Translations under genes and position numbers: made by a program
Part shown: positions 38,304 to 48,241 of the stretch, in pieces
Layout: every line of letters starts with the position of its first letter
Position numbering within the stretch: position 1 is the stretch's first letter
From: Rhabdaerophilum sp. SD176
GTDB lineage: Bacteria; Pseudomonadota; Alphaproteobacteria; Rhizobiales; Beijerinckiaceae
Assembly: GCF_030143245.1 (NCBI RefSeq)
Contig: NZ_JARJNS010000004.1
Location: 186,001-250,000, forward strand
Length of the DNA stretch: 64,000 nt
Direction of reading: 5' to 3'
Notes under the pieces: generated by a model
Told to the model about the DNA's origin: nothing
The model's input: the letters and a program-made list of their open reading frames with translations, nothing else
Databases searched by the model: none

Positions 38304-38846
38304 ATGGCCGCACGGAAATCCCTCGACCTGCCGTTTTCCCATCCCGTCCCTGTCGCGACCTTGCATGGCGAGACGCATCTCGTCCTGCGTCCGGACGAGA
38401 CGGCCCGCGCCCGCATTGCGGCGATGCTGGGCCTCCATGCGGTCGATGCTTTCGAGGCGGTTCTCGCCATCACGCAGGCCAATAACGGCCGTGTTGATAT
38501 CGAGGGCACGCTGAAAGCCCGGGTCCAGCCGGTTTGTGTCGTCTCGCTCGACCCGTTTCCCCAGGAGATCGAGGCGCCAGTCGCCATCCAGTTCGCTCCC
38601 GAAGGGCTTATCGAGCGGATGACCAAACGGGCTGCCGAGGAGGAGAACGAGGATTTCGAGCCACCGGACCTGATCGTCGACGGGCAGATCGATTTCGGCG
38701 CCGTCGTGGTTGAATTCCTTGCCCTCGAACTGGATCCCTATCCCCGCAAGCCCGGCGCCGCTTTTGCCGGTGGCGATCCCGAACCGGCCCGCCAGTCGCC
38801 CTTCGAGGCGCTGCTCGCGCTCAAACTGAAGGACGGCGAGGAGTGA
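38304..38846 (+). CDS. DUF177 (YceD-like) domain protein
   Basis: 180 aa. The motif TLKARVQPVCVVSLDPFPQEIE near residue 71, with a single conserved Cys, and VDGQIDFGAVVVEFLALELDPYPR near residue 127 are typical of DUF177, thought to take part in 23S rRNA or ribosomal protein metabolism. Placement before plsX is conserved in many bacteria, although rpmF, often between them, is missing here. ATG at 38304 is preferred to the TTG at 38298 because of GGAG at 38293. Confidence 0.87.
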   Translation: MAARKSLDLPFSHPVPVATLHGETHLVLRPDETARARIAAMLGLHAVDAFEAVLAITQANNGRVDIEGTLKARVQPVCVVSLDPFPQEIEAPVAIQFAPEGLIERMTKRAAEEENEDFEPPDLIVDGQIDFGAVVVEFLALELDPYPRKPGAAFAGGDPEPARQSPFEALLALKLKDGEE

Positions 38847-39007
38847 GTTGGCGCGTTCGGCGCGAAAAGGCGAGGGTTCGGCCCCGATTTTGCCCTTTTC
38901 GGCTTGCACCGCTCGATGAGTAATTCTATGCCGACACACCCCCGCCTGCCGGCAGACGACATCCGGGAGACCGCGACGCCTGTCGCATTCGGAGGCTCTA
39001 TTCATCC

Positions 39008-40141
39008 ATGAGTGACGCGGCTTCGGTTCAGGTCAGGATCTCGCTCGACGCGATGGGCGGGGACCATGGCCCCTCGGTGGTCATTCCCGGCGCGGCCAAG
39101 GCGCTGGAACGCCACCCCGACACGTTTTTCCTGCTGTTCGGGCGCGAGGCCGAGATCCGCGCCGAGCTGGCGAAGTTTCCGGCCCTCGCGGCCCGCTCGA
39201 GCGTCCATCACAGCGATATCGCCATCGCGATGGACGACAAGCCCTCGCAGGCCTTGCGTCAGGGGCGCTACAAATCCTCGATGTGGCAGGCGATCGACGC
39301 GGTGAAGAAGGGCGAGGCGCAGGTCTGCGTTTCCGCCGGCAATACCGGCGCGCTGATGGTCATGTCGCGATTCTGCCTGAAGATGATGCCGGGGATCGAC
39401 CGCCCCGCCATTGCCTGCATGTGGCCGACCGCGCGCGGCGAATCCATCGTCCTCGATGTCGGGGCCTCGATCGGGGCCGAAGCCGAGAACCTCGTCGACA
39501 TGGCGATCATGGGATCGGCCATGGCACGGATCGTCTTCGATATCGACCGCCCGACGGTCGGCCTGCTGAATGTCGGGGTCGAGGAGGTCAAGGGCCTCGA
39601 ACAGGTGAAGGAGGCCGGCCGCATCCTGCGCGAGGCCAACCTGCCCAACCTCGAATATCGCGGCTTTGTCGAGGGCGACGATATTGGCAAGGGCACCACT
39701 GATGTGGTGGTGACCGAAGGCTTCGCCGGCAATATCGCCCTGAAGACTGCCGAGGGCACGGCCAAGCAGATCGGGGAATATCTCCGTGGCGCCATCCAGC
39801 GCTCGCTCCTCGCCAAGATCGGCTATGTCTTCGCGCGTGGCGCTTTCCGGGCGCTCCGGCACAAGATGGATCCGCGCCGCGTCAATGGCGGCGTGTTCCT
39901 CGGGCTTGATGGAATTGTGGTGAAAAGTCATGGCGGCACCGATGCCCTCGGCTTTGCCAGCGCCATCGATGTGGCCTACGACATGGTGAAATACGAACTG
40001 CTTTCGAAAATCTCCCATGCGCTTGCGGATCGCGGCGAGTGGGTGCTGCCCGGTGCTTCCTCGGCGATGGTCGAGGCTGCCGAGGGGGAGGCTCAATCCG
40101 CCCCGGATTCATCCGGGAGCCATCGGACGGAAGGCCAGTAA
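39008..40141 (+). CDS. plsX: phosphate acyltransferase PlsX
   Basis: 377 aa. [15 protein letters not shown] near residue 12 is the family signature; [11 protein letters not shown] near residue 108 and [25 protein letters not shown] near residue 220 are the active site. It converts acyl-ACP to acyl phosphate for phospholipid synthesis. The stop and the fabH start share one base (TAATG), indicating translational coupling. Confidence 0.96.
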   Translation: MSDAASVQVRISLDAMGGDHGPSVVIPGAAKALERHPDTFFLLFGREAEIRAELAKFPALAARSSVHHSDIAIAMDDKPSQALRQGRYKSSMWQAIDAVKKGEAQVCVSAGNTGALMVMSRFCLKMMPGIDRPAIACMWPTARGESIVLDVGASIGAEAENLVDMAIMGSAMARIVFDIDRPTVGLLNVGVEEVKGLEQVKEAGRILREANLPNLEYRGFVEGDDIGKGTTDVVVTEGFAGNIALKTAEGTAKQIGEYLRGAIQRSLLAKIGYVFARGAFRALRHKMDPRRVNGGVFLGLDGIVVKSHGGTDALGFASAIDVAYDMVKYELLSKISHALADRGEWVLPGASSAMVEAAEGEAQSAPDSSGSHRTEGQ

Positions 40142-41112
40142 TGCGTCGTACGCGAATCATCGGCACGGGCAGCTACCTGCCGGCCAACCGGGTGACCAAC
40201 GCGGATCTCGCGCGGAAGGTCGACACGTCGGATGAGTGGATCACCCAGCGCACCGGCATCCGCGCCCGGCACATTGCGGCCGAGGGCGAGACCACGAGCC
40301 AGCTCGCCACCGAAGCCGCCCGCCGCGCCCTTGATGCCGCCGGGATCGCCGCCAGCGAGATCGACCTCATCGTCCTGGCCACGGCCACGCCGGATTACAC
40401 CTTCCCCGCCACGGCGACGCAGGTCCAGGCCAATCTCGGCATCACCCATGGCGCGGCATTCGATGTTGCCGCTGTCTGCTCGGGGTTCGTCTTCGCGCTG
40501 ACAACGGCGGAGAAATTCGTCACTTCCGGCGCGGCGAAGCGCGCGCTCGTCATCGGCGCCGAGACCTTCTCGCGCATCCTCGACTGGAATGACCGGACCA
40601 CCTGCGTCCTCTTCGGGGACGGTGCCGGCGCGGTTGTCATCGAAGGCTACGAGGCCGCCGGAACCATGGCGGATCAGGGAATCCTGACTACGCATCTGCG
40701 CTCCGATGGCCGCCACCGCGAGAAGCTCTATGTCGATGGCGGCCCCTCGACCAACCAGCTTGCCGGCCATCTGCGCATGGAGGGCCGCGAGGTCTTCAAG
40801 CATGCGGTCGGGATGATCACCGATGTCATCGTCGATGCCTTCGCCGCCACAGGCTTCTCGGCCGGGACGATCGACTGGTTCGTGCCCCATCAGGCCAATG
40901 CCCGCATCATCACCGCCAGCGCCGAGAAGCTCGACATCCCGCTCGACAAGGTGGTGATGACCGTGCAGGACCATGGCAACACCTCGGCGGCCTCGATTCC
41001 GCTGGCGCTCGACACGGCCGTCCGGGACGGGCGGATCCGGAAAGGGCATGTCGTGCTGATCGAGGCCATGGGCGGCGGCTTCACCTGGGGCTCGGCACTT
41101 TTCCGGCTTTAG
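40141..41112 (+). CDS. fabH: beta-ketoacyl-ACP synthase III
   Basis: 323 aa. The catalytic triad is Cys in AAVCSGFVF near residue 113, His in PHQANARI near residue 250 and Asn in GNTSAASIP near residue 280. It condenses acetyl-CoA with malonyl-ACP to start fatty acid synthesis. The C-terminal [11 protein letters not shown] is intact. Coupled to plsX. Confidence 0.97.
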   Translation: MRRTRIIGTGSYLPANRVTNADLARKVDTSDEWITQRTGIRARHIAAEGETTSQLATEAARRALDAAGIAASEIDLIVLATATPDYTFPATATQVQANLGITHGAAFDVAAVCSGFVFALTTAEKFVTSGAAKRALVIGAETFSRILDWNDRTTCVLFGDGAGAVVIEGYEAAGTMADQGILTTHLRSDGRHREKLYVDGGPSTNQLAGHLRMEGREVFKHAVGMITDVIVDAFAATGFSAGTIDWFVPHQANARIITASAEKLDIPLDKVVMTVQDHGNTSAASIPLALDTAVRDGRIRKGHVVLIEAMGGGFTWGSALFRL

Positions 41113-41225
41113 TCCGGGCGGCTTCCGGCCAAGTCGATTGACCGGGATGCATCAAAGGCCTAAGCTCGTAAGTGCTTGAGTTAAATTCAATTATCACGAT
41201 TTAAGTTTTCACGGGGATCAAGCCT
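41113..41225 (+). promoter_or_regulatory. AT-rich leader of ihfA
   Basis: 41175-41215 is markedly AT-rich (TTGAGTTAAATTCAATTATC). A promoter for the ihfA-MerR pair is expected here; no single -35/-10 pair stands out. Confidence 0.4.
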
Positions 41226-41537
41226 ATGGCCAACCAGACCATCACCCGGGCCGACCTTTGCGAGGCCGTGTATCAGAAGCTGGGCCTGAGCCGTGCCGAA
41301 TCGTCCGATCTGGTCGAGGCTGTCCTGCGCGAGATCAGCGACACGCTCGCCAAGGGAGAGACGGTGAAGCTCTCCTCCTTCGGCTCGTTCATCGTCCGCG
41401 AGAAGGGCGAGCGGATCGGGCGCAACCCGAAGACCGGCGTCGAGGTGCCGATCACGCCGCGCCGTGTGCTGGTCTTCAAGCCGTCCAACGTGATGAAGGC
41501 CCGGATCAACGGGCTCGAAACGGCTGACGAGGATTGA
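41226..41537 (+). CDS. ihfA: integration host factor subunit alpha
   Basis: 103 aa HU-family protein. [19 protein letters not shown] at the start, [17 protein letters not shown] near residue 44 and [14 protein letters not shown] near residue 60, with the Pro of the DNA-intercalating arm in the last, fit IHF alpha. With IHF beta it bends DNA at specific sites. The MerR gene follows after 23 bp, a conserved alphaproteobacterial pair. Confidence 0.95.
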   Translation: MANQTITRADLCEAVYQKLGLSRAESSDLVEAVLREISDTLAKGETVKLSSFGSFIVREKGERIGRNPKTGVEVPITPRRVLVFKPSNVMKARINGLETADED

Positions 41538-41560
41538 TCCGACGGTAAGGCGAGGCGGGC

Positions 41561-42352
41561 ATGGACAAGGCACCGGACGCTTACCGGACGATCAGCGAGG
41601 TCGCCGACGATCTCGATCTGCCGCAGCATGTGCTGCGGTTCTGGGAAACCCGATTCAGCCAGATCAAGCCGCTCAAGCGCGGCGGGGGCCGGCGCTACTA
41701 TCGCCCGGATGATGTCGAGCTGCTCAAGGGCATCCGCCACCTGCTCTACAAGGAAGGCTACACGATCAAGGGTGTCCAGCGCATCCTGAAGGAGCAGGGC
41801 GCCCGAGCGGTGCAGGTCTTCGCCCGCGGGCTGGCCGAGGCCGAATCCGCACCTTTGCCGCCGCCGCCGGTCGAGGCGACACCCCCGGCTCCGCCTGCGC
41901 CGGCCGTGATCCAGCGACCGGCAACGACGCTCGAGATGCCGGTCGAGATCCAGGTTTTCGCGCCACCTCCGCCGCCGGCCCCGCCTGTTCTCGTGCCTGC
42001 CATCGAGGCGGCTGCCGCGCCCCCGGTTCCGGATGCGCCGAACCCGGCGCTCGAGAACTGGCGGCCGGAACCGGAGGAGGAACCGGCCGATTCGGGCATC
42101 GCCATCACGCTGGAACAAGGGCCGGCCCCGCCGCCCCCCCCGCAGGTCTCGATGTTCCGCGGCGGTCTGGCGCGCGGCGAGGGCGTCATGCCGGCTCCGC
42201 CGCCAGCACGCCCGGCTTTCCCTGTCGAGCGCGACAGCGCGCCTGAGGGCATCTCGGCTTCCGCCCGTGAGGCCATGCGTTATGCGCTGGATGAACTGGT
42301 GGCCTGTCGCTCGATGATCGACCGGGTTCTGGCGCGCCGCCAGCCGGTATGA
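41561..42352 (+). CDS. MerR family transcriptional regulator
   Basis: 263 aa. Residues 8-75 form the MerR winged helix ([20 protein letters not shown], then [20 protein letters not shown]). After it comes a long Pro/Ala-rich linker (about residues 95-210) with runs of PPPP, and a short C-terminal helix ([19 protein letters not shown]). There is no clear metal-binding Cys, so the signal is unknown. Usual partner of ihfA. Confidence 0.9.
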   Translation: MDKAPDAYRTISEVADDLDLPQHVLRFWETRFSQIKPLKRGGGRRYYRPDDVELLKGIRHLLYKEGYTIKGVQRILKEQGARAVQVFARGLAEAESAPLPPPPVEATPPAPPAPAVIQRPATTLEMPVEIQVFAPPPPPAPPVLVPAIEAAAAPPVPDAPNPALENWRPEPEEEPADSGIAITLEQGPAPPPPPQVSMFRGGLARGEGVMPAPPPARPAFPVERDSAPEGISASAREAMRYALDELVACRSMIDRVLARRQPV

Positions 42353-42365
42353 TCGCAGCGCCCGG

Positions 42366-44753
42366 TCAAGGGACCGGGTTGTCGATGAGCCCACGCTTCT
42401 GCAGCGCCCTGCGGATCAAACCGCGGAAGGGCTCGAACCGGAAGGTTACCTGGCGGGCGCCACGGGGCAGCACCACCGCCCGGAAAATGCCGTTGGCGCG
42501 CAGGATCTTGGCGGGCATGCCGTCCACTTCGGCGAACCACCAGGGATGCCAGACATCATTGAGCACCAGAACGCCGCCACGCGGGGCTTCCACGGCAACG
42601 TCGATCGCTGCATGGCCATACCGGGTGATGCTGGCAGTCCCGCCCGTTCCCCGCCGGGGCAGCGGCAGGGCCGAGTGTTCGACGTAGACAACGTTCCGGA
42701 AGTCGGTGGAAGGCCACTCGCCGGACCGGATCAACCGGTCCTGGTCGATCGGTTGCGCCTCCGGCACAATCATCACGCGGGGCAGCGTTTCCGGATTCTC
42801 GTAGATATAGCCATCCTTCGTCCGCGCAACCGGGCTCGGAGGCGCCTGGGCCAGCGAGGGATCGATCTTCTCGATCGGGACACTGGTCACGATCCAGCGC
42901 AGCCCGAGCAGATTGCTGATGGGTGCGCGGTATCCCGGCATCAGGGCCGAGAAACGGCGCTGGTCCCAGCCGGCCACATGGTCGCGGGCACCGGTGGCCT
43001 GCGCATAATGGGCCACCCGGAGCGGGTTATAGCCAAGCACATGTTCGATACCGTGGATCAGGCCGATATTGGGCCATTCGAAGCCCAGCCCGGCCAGTTC
43101 CACCCGATCGCGCCGCTCGCCATCGCGCACGATATTCGCCTTCAGCCAGGCCAGGGTCTCGTTGTCGCTGTCCGGCCGCACGGCGCTGTAGACTGCAGGC
43201 TCCAGGCCTGTGGAATCATTGGGTCGGAGATTCCAGCGGAGATCGGCTGTGACAGCGAGGGCCAACAGGCCAGCCACGAGCATCGGCCGCGCCCGCGCCT
43301 GATGCCGGGCGAGGGCGAGGATGCTCGCTGCCGCCACCAGCCAGCCGGAGGCCACAAGGAGCTCGGGCACAGCCTGCCCGAGCTTCCCCAGCCAGAAGGC
43401 CATGGCCAGCCCGCCCGTCAGCGCCAGCCCGGCCAAGCCGATCCAGAGGCACACCACGCCCGTTGGAAGCGGACCCGGTCCACTCTTGAGCACGCGGTCA
43501 AGGCCGAACCCCGCCAGGAGGGCGCCGACAGCCCCGACCAGGAACAGCGAATCGGCCGGTCGTCGGAAGAGATCGACCCCGGGCAGCAGATGATAGGCCA
43601 TCGAATAGACCGGCGTATGGCGCCCCAGCGCATAGGCGATCATCAGGCCGAAAAGGATCGGCAGGGCGATCATCCGCGCGCGGTAGGCTTCCCGGCAGGC
43701 CATCCATGCGAGGATGCCGGCCAAAGGCAGCAGGCCCATATAGACATTGGCCATGTTCCTGGCCACGTTGGACATGACGATGAAGGGCCAGTGGACGCTG
43801 GGTGCGCCCCAGAACTCCTCGGCCGGCCCGATCGTTCCGAACAGGTTGGCGACCACCAAGGTCAACAGGTTGGTGGGATGCAGCGAGCCGATATAGGCCT
43901 GTTCGAGCGCGATCTGGGCCCGGTTCGAGCTGTCGGCAAAGCCAAGCACCATCAACAGGGGAAGGGTGATGAGCACGCCACCCGTCGCCGCGCCGGCAGC
44001 CAGGGGCCGCAGGCTGGCCCTGAGGCGCGGCAGCCGGCCGGGGCCGGCCACGAGATGCGCAAGGACGATGCCTGCAAGGCAGACGAGGCCGAGATAGGCC
44101 ACCTGGTCCGGTCCGAGCACCATCAGCCCGGCAAAGAGCCCGGCCAGGGCGCCGAACCGTGCCGAGGACAGCCGCAGCGCCCGGTCGAGCATCCAGAAGG
44201 CCCAGGGGAAATAGGCGAGGCTGAGCACCTGTCCGATATGCTGGATCCGCCAGCCTGCGCTGCCACCGAAGGCGAAGGCAAGCGCCGCGACCACAGCCGC
44301 CGCCGGGTGCCAGCGCCGGTCCCGCGCGAAGCCGAGAATGGCCAGCGCGCCGAAGACCAGTGACCCGAGCGCCACGCCATCGACCATGGCGAAACTGGGA
44401 TCGGGCGTCAGGAAGGCCAGCAGCAGGAAGCCGGGATTGAAGATCAGCGATTGCGGATCGGCGATCTGCGGATGGCCGGAGAACACGTAGGGCGCCCAGA
44501 ACGGGCTCTCGCCGGAATGGATCGAGCGGGCAAGAAACGCAGCCTGGGCCTGGAAATGCGCCTTGCCATCCCAGGGCAGGGTGACCGCCCCGGACAGCCA
44601 CGGCCAGGCGAGAAACAGGGCCGAGGCGAGCACGAGGGCCAGTGCCACCAGCCATTCCCGACCGCGCGTCTGGAGCATGGGCTGATGGCTTGCAGGGCTG
44701 ATGTCCCGCAGGCCGGGTTCAGCCCGCATTCGGCGCTGAAGGCGCTGGAGCAT
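42366..44753 (-). CDS. large polytopic membrane protein, YfhO/glycosyltransferase-like
   Basis: 795 aa. About 12 membrane segments in residues 30-520 start LVALALVLASALFLAWPW; the first loop has WDGKAHFQAQAAFLA and SGHPQIADPQSL near residue 93, the acidic/His pattern of GT-C-like YfhO-family proteins. A soluble C-terminal domain (about 540-795) ends with a beta-sandwich-like part. Such proteins transfer sugars from lipid carriers to cell-surface polymers. Start could also be at the internal ATG of residue 26. Target unknown. Confidence 0.78.
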   Translation of the reverse strand: MLQRLQRRMRAEPGLRDISPASHQPMLQTRGREWLVALALVLASALFLAWPWLSGAVTLPWDGKAHFQAQAAFLARSIHSGESPFWAPYVFSGHPQIADPQSLIFNPGFLLLAFLTPDPSFAMVDGVALGSLVFGALAILGFARDRRWHPAAAVVAALAFAFGGSAGWRIQHIGQVLSLAYFPWAFWMLDRALRLSSARFGALAGLFAGLMVLGPDQVAYLGLVCLAGIVLAHLVAGPGRLPRLRASLRPLAAGAATGGVLITLPLLMVLGFADSSNRAQIALEQAYIGSLHPTNLLTLVVANLFGTIGPAEEFWGAPSVHWPFIVMSNVARNMANVYMGLLPLAGILAWMACREAYRARMIALPILFGLMIAYALGRHTPVYSMAYHLLPGVDLFRRPADSLFLVGAVGALLAGFGLDRVLKSGPGPLPTGVVCLWIGLAGLALTGGLAMAFWLGKLGQAVPELLVASGWLVAAASILALARHQARARPMLVAGLLALAVTADLRWNLRPNDSTGLEPAVYSAVRPDSDNETLAWLKANIVRDGERRDRVELAGLGFEWPNIGLIHGIEHVLGYNPLRVAHYAQATGARDHVAGWDQRRFSALMPGYRAPISNLLGLRWIVTSVPIEKIDPSLAQAPPSPVARTKDGYIYENPETLPRVMIVPEAQPIDQDRLIRSGEWPSTDFRNVVYVEHSALPLPRRGTGGTASITRYGHAAIDVAVEAPRGGVLVLNDVWHPWWFAEVDGMPAKILRANGIFRAVVLPRGARQVTFRFEPFRGLIRRALQKRGLIDNPVP

Positions 44754-44785
44754 GGTCGCCTCCCGGGGGCGACTAGCCGGAAAGG

Positions 44786-45907
44786 CTAGCCGTTGACCGG
44801 AGCATGGGCGACCATCGCATCGAAATCGATGAAATGGCCCGCCCGGTCGCGCTTGGAGGCGAGATAGCGGATGTTTTCCGCCGTCGGCCGGCCATAGGCG
44901 CGGTTATCCGCCACAACCTCAAGGCCTGCGGCCTTCAGCGCGCCGATCTTTTCGGGATTGTTGGTCATCACGCGGACCGAGGTGACGCCGAGCTGCTTCA
45001 GCATCACCGCTGCGAAATCGAAGCGGCGCTGGTCGAGGCCGAAGCCGAGAACCTCGTCCGCATCGTAGGTATCCCAGCCCTGGCTCTGCAGCTTGTAGGC
45101 GCGCATCTTGTTGGCGATGCCGTTCCCGCGGCCTTCCTGGTCGAGATAGAGCAGGATCCCGCCATCGCTCTCCGCCATTTTCTGGACGGTCCCGCGAAGC
45201 TGGTCGCCGCAATCGCATTTCAGCGAGCCGAAGAGATCGCCCGTCAGGCAGGCCGAATGCATGCGGATGGCCACCGGCTTCGACAGGTCGGGCTTGCCGA
45301 CGATGATCGCCACCTGGTCGCGCAGGCCTTCGCCGCCGCGGAACACCACAAACTCCGTTTCCGCTGCGAATTCGAGCGGCACCGGCGCCCGGCCGACGAT
45401 TTTCGTCGCCCGGACCTGGCTGGCGCGGTACTCCCGCAATTCGGCCGCGGTGACGCGGGCAACGCCGCCATTCACCGCCTCGATGGCCATCGGAACCGCG
45501 TAGACGGCCGGCGTGACAAGAGCGAGGCGCGCCAGTTCGAGGGCAGCCTCGTCCAGCGCGACCACCGGCGCCACGGGCGCATCGATGCGGCCGTCGATCT
45601 TGAGCGCCAGCATCTCCGCCCGTTCCGCGTTGGGAACCGGGAAGGAGACGACACCCGGCTGGGTGCGCTCGAGCCCGAGGCGGCGCAGGCGCGCTGCCGG
45701 CAGGACGAGGCGCGGGCGGCCCGGTGCCAGCCGGTCGAGCGCGACGGCCACGGCCGCCTCGAGCGATTCCACATTCAGCGCGAGCAGCGCTTCGCCGCCC
45801 TCGATGATCGCAACCGGCCGGCCTGCGCGGTACTCCGCGAGGGCACGATCGACGGCCCGCTCTCCGGCGGTGTCGAAAAGGCCGAGAATTTCACTGACGT
45901 CACCCAT
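44786..45907 (-). CDS. ribA: GTP cyclohydrolase II with degenerate N-terminal domain
   Basis: 373 aa. The C-terminal half (about 175-365) is GTP cyclohydrolase II: zinc cysteines in CLTGDLFGSLKCDCGDQLR, then YLDQEGRGNGIANK, DQRRFDF and MTNNPEKIGAL. The N-terminal ~165 residues resemble a DHBP-synthase domain in layout but lack its acidic motif, so that activity is unlikely. The enzyme opens GTP to the diaminopyrimidine used for riboflavin. It is not in the main rib operon and is divergent from a second RibD-type reductase, so it may serve riboflavin, a side pathway, or both. Confidence 0.88.
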   Translation of the reverse strand: MGDVSEILGLFDTAGERAVDRALAEYRAGRPVAIIEGGEALLALNVESLEAAVAVALDRLAPGRPRLVLPAARLRRLGLERTQPGVVSFPVPNAERAEMLALKIDGRIDAPVAPVVALDEAALELARLALVTPAVYAVPMAIEAVNGGVARVTAAELREYRASQVRATKIVGRAPVPLEFAAETEFVVFRGGEGLRDQVAIIVGKPDLSKPVAIRMHSACLTGDLFGSLKCDCGDQLRGTVQKMAESDGGILLYLDQEGRGNGIANKMRAYKLQSQGWDTYDADEVLGFGLDQRRFDFAAVMLKQLGVTSVRVMTNNPEKIGALKAAGLEVVADNRAYGRPTAENIRYLASKRDRAGHFIDFDAMVAHAPVNG

Positions 45908-46085
45908 TTACGCCTCTTTCGTCCATGTTTACGGTCATTTCGGCTGGGTTATTCCGCCGGATGGACACCGTATCGTTAAGGTCCATATCTCTATGGGGCT
46001 CGCAAGATGAACGGCTGATGTCTGATTTCATTCCGCTCCGTTCAGGCGTGAAACCCGCTCATGCCGTCGCCCTGCAAGGACTCCG
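45908..46085. promoter_or_regulatory. divergent intergenic region between ribA and the RibD-like gene
   Basis: 178 bp without a gene; two opposing promoters must lie here. TATCGTTAAGGTCC around 45970 is AT-richer than its surroundings. No FMN riboswitch fold was recognised. Confidence 0.35.
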
Positions 46086-46808
46086 ATGCCCCCCGAATCC
46101 GCGACCCTTTTCCAGGCTTTCCGGCGTGTTTCTGCCGAAAGGCCTTTCATCGTGGCCCAGTTGGGCCAATCGCTTGATGGCAGGATCGCCACCCGGACGG
46201 GCGACAGCCGGTACATAGGGTCGGCCCCTTCGCTTGACCACCTGCACCGCATCCGTGCCCATGTCGATGCCGTCATTGTGGGAATCGGTACCGTGCTGGC
46301 GGATGACCCGCAGCTCAATGTGCGCCGTTGCGAAGGGCCGAATCCGGCCCGCATCGTGATCGATGCCCGCGGAAAGCTGCCCGCTGCGGCCAAATGCCTC
46401 GCCGGGCACGACAATGTCCGGCGGATCGTCTTCCGTGATGCCGGCGCCCGGGGCGAGCCGCTGCCGGGCGAGGTCGAGATCATCCGGCTCGCCACCGATG
46501 CGCGCGGCCATTTCCGCATGCCGGACCTTGCGCGCGCGCTGGCCGATCTCGGTTTCGACAAGGTGCTGATCGAGGGCGGGGCGGGCATCATCTCGCGCGC
46601 CATTGATGCCCGGATTGTCGATCGCCTTCATCTCATGGTCTCCGCGATCATCCTCGGTTCAGGGCAGGCCGGCCTCGAACTCGCGCCGATCGACCGGATC
46701 AGCCAGGCGATCCGCCCTCATGTCGAGGTGGTTTCGCTCGGCGCTGGCGATGTGCTATTCGATTGCGACTTGACACGCGCATCACATTCCGGAGAGCGGC
46801 ATGAGTAA
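46086..46808 (+). CDS. stand-alone RibD-type reductase
   Basis: 240 aa. Only the reductase (RibD C-terminal, DHFR-like) domain is present: VAQLGQSLDGRIAT near residue 24, VDAVIVGIGTVLADDPQLNV near residue 61, ARIVIDARGKLP near residue 88, and VLIEGGAGIISRA near residue 161. There is no deaminase domain. It should reduce a ribosyl or related pyrimidine with NADPH. Main riboflavin synthesis already has RibD at 29064, so this second copy hints at another pathway. Overlaps the cytochrome b561 gene by 8 bp. Confidence 0.88.
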   Translation: MPPESATLFQAFRRVSAERPFIVAQLGQSLDGRIATRTGDSRYIGSAPSLDHLHRIRAHVDAVIVGIGTVLADDPQLNVRRCEGPNPARIVIDARGKLPAAAKCLAGHDNVRRIVFRDAGARGEPLPGEVEIIRLATDARGHFRMPDLARALADLGFDKVLIEGGAGIISRAIDARIVDRLHLMVSAIILGSGQAGLELAPIDRISQAIRPHVEVVSLGAGDVLFDCDLTRASHSGERHE

Positions 46809-47352
46809 GGCATCCTCGCGGCCCATCAGCTATTCCGGCGGGCAGAAGCTGCTCCACTGGGTCATCGCCCTCATGCTGCTGACCTTGATCCCGGTCGGGA
46901 TCTACATGGTGCAACGCGGCGCGGCGACCAATTTCGACGCCGTGACCAACCAGCTCTACACGGCGCACAAGACATTCGGCTTCCTCGCCCTGCTGCTGAT
47001 CGTGCTCCGGATCGCGGTGCGGATCCGCAAGGGCGCGCCGGCGCCGGAGCCCGGTCTGGCGCGGATTCAGGTCATCGCGGCGGAATCAACGCATGGCCTG
47101 CTCTACCTGCTGATGGTCCTGGTCCCGGTTCTCGGCTGGCTCGGCGTTTCGGCCTATGGCGCGACAGGGCTGCTCGGTGGCTTCTCCCTGCCGTCTCTGC
47201 TGGGCAAGGACACGGTACTCGGCGAGACCATCCTGAAATATCACGGCTATGCCGCGATCGCGATGGCCGGGTTCATCGCGATGCATGTCGGTGCGGCCCT
47301 GTTCCACCGCCTCGTGCTGAAGGACGGTGTCCTTCGGCGCATGCTGCCCTGA
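46801..47352 (+). CDS. cytochrome b561
   Basis: 183 aa with four membrane helices. Heme-ligand candidates are His in KLLHWVIAL near residue 19, YTAHKTFGF near residue 56, and the two in YHGYAAIAMAGFIAMHVGAA near residues 148-164. Such proteins move electrons between quinone and a periplasmic or cytosolic partner. It overlaps the RibD-like gene by 8 bp, suggesting a linked redox role. Confidence 0.92.
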   Translation: MSKASSRPISYSGGQKLLHWVIALMLLTLIPVGIYMVQRGAATNFDAVTNQLYTAHKTFGFLALLLIVLRIAVRIRKGAPAPEPGLARIQVIAAESTHGLLYLLMVLVPVLGWLGVSAYGATGLLGGFSLPSLLGKDTVLGETILKYHGYAAIAMAGFIAMHVGAALFHRLVLKDGVLRRMLP

Positions 47353-47383
47353 GGGCAGCCGCGCCTCCGGCAACGCGGATGCC

Positions 47384-48241
47384 TCAGGCTGGAAGCGTCG
47401 CGAAAATGTCGGTATGCCCGGTCATCATGCGGCTGCCTTTCTGGTCGCACATGGCGTCGCGGTAGAACAGCCAGTCGGCTAGGCCCTTGTCGACGATGAA
47501 ACCGGTTTCCTCGACCGCCTTGGCAATCCCCTTCAGAAGTTCCCGGACAAGCTCCGCATCTGAAGGCTTCAGGATCCACGGAGAATCGCCCGTATCGACC
47601 GCATAGCCCTCGTGCCGCAGGGCCGCGACGAGTGCAGCCGCGGCCTCTGGCCCGGCGGCAGGCCCGAAGCCCTTGTCGCGGCGCTGGTGCATGGCAAAGG
47701 CGCGTGTCACCCCGAAATCGAACGGATGCTCGGGGATGAACTGGTCCTGGCCGTTATAGGTCAGCACCGTATAGAAAGCCGAGCCCGCCGCCTTGAGGGC
47801 CGAGGCGAAGCGCTTCATCCACGCCTCGGAGATCAGGTCGAACAGCGCCGAGGCCGTCACGAGATCCGGCTTGCCGGCCAGCACCGTATCCAGATCGCGG
47901 TTGAGATCGACAACGCGGAACTTCACGCCGATCGTCGCCTCTCCCTTGACGAGAACGAGATCATCGCCGATGGCGCGCGCCTCGTCGGCCCAGCCGGACA
48001 GCACTTTCGCGGCGGTCTCGAGCAGCCCGGCATCGTAATCGACCAGGGTCCATTCCTGCCGGTTGCCGAGCAGCGGCGCGGTGGCGCGCAGGTTAGAGCC
48101 CGTGCCGGAGCCGAGATCGACGATGCGCGTCACATCCTGCCCGGCGAACCGGGTTCCGACCCGGCCGGCGAGCTCGGCATTGCGCGAACGATGGTCGGCC
48201 GGCTCGCGCAGGGCAAGCCAGTCAGCGGAGAAGCCGCTCAT
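47384..48241 (-). CDS. class I SAM-dependent methyltransferase
   Basis: 285 aa. Motif I VDLGSGTGSNLRATA lies near residue 42 and the acidic end of strand 2 is in WTLVDYDAGLL. C-terminal residues ending MMTGHTDIFATLPA have no recognised extra domain. The start at 48241 overlaps the glycosyltransferase stop (ATGA), so it is the last gene of a four-gene minus-strand operon. Substrate unknown; a small glycoside of a pterin-like compound is a hypothesis from context. Confidence 0.85.
   Translation of the reverse strand: MSGFSADWLALREPADHRSRNAELAGRVGTRFAGQDVTRIVDLGSGTGSNLRATAPLLGNRQEWTLVDYDAGLLETAAKVLSGWADEARAIGDDLVLVKGEATIGVKFRVVDLNRDLDTVLAGKPDLVTASALFDLISEAWMKRFASALKAAGSAFYTVLTYNGQDQFIPEHPFDFGVTRAFAMHQRRDKGFGPAAGPEAAAALVAALRHEGYAVDTGDSPWILKPSDAELVRELLKGIAKAVEETGFIVDKGLADWLFYRDAMCDQKGSRMMTGHTDIFATLPA

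Noticed and set aside
45908-46085. FMN riboswitch before ribA
   Set aside because: No conserved RFN helices could be recognised in this short divergent region.
46869-46914. Cytochrome b561 as part of a respiratory operon
   Set aside because: It is coupled to a RibD-like reductase and no other respiratory gene is near, so it is kept with the pterin-like cluster as a loose member.
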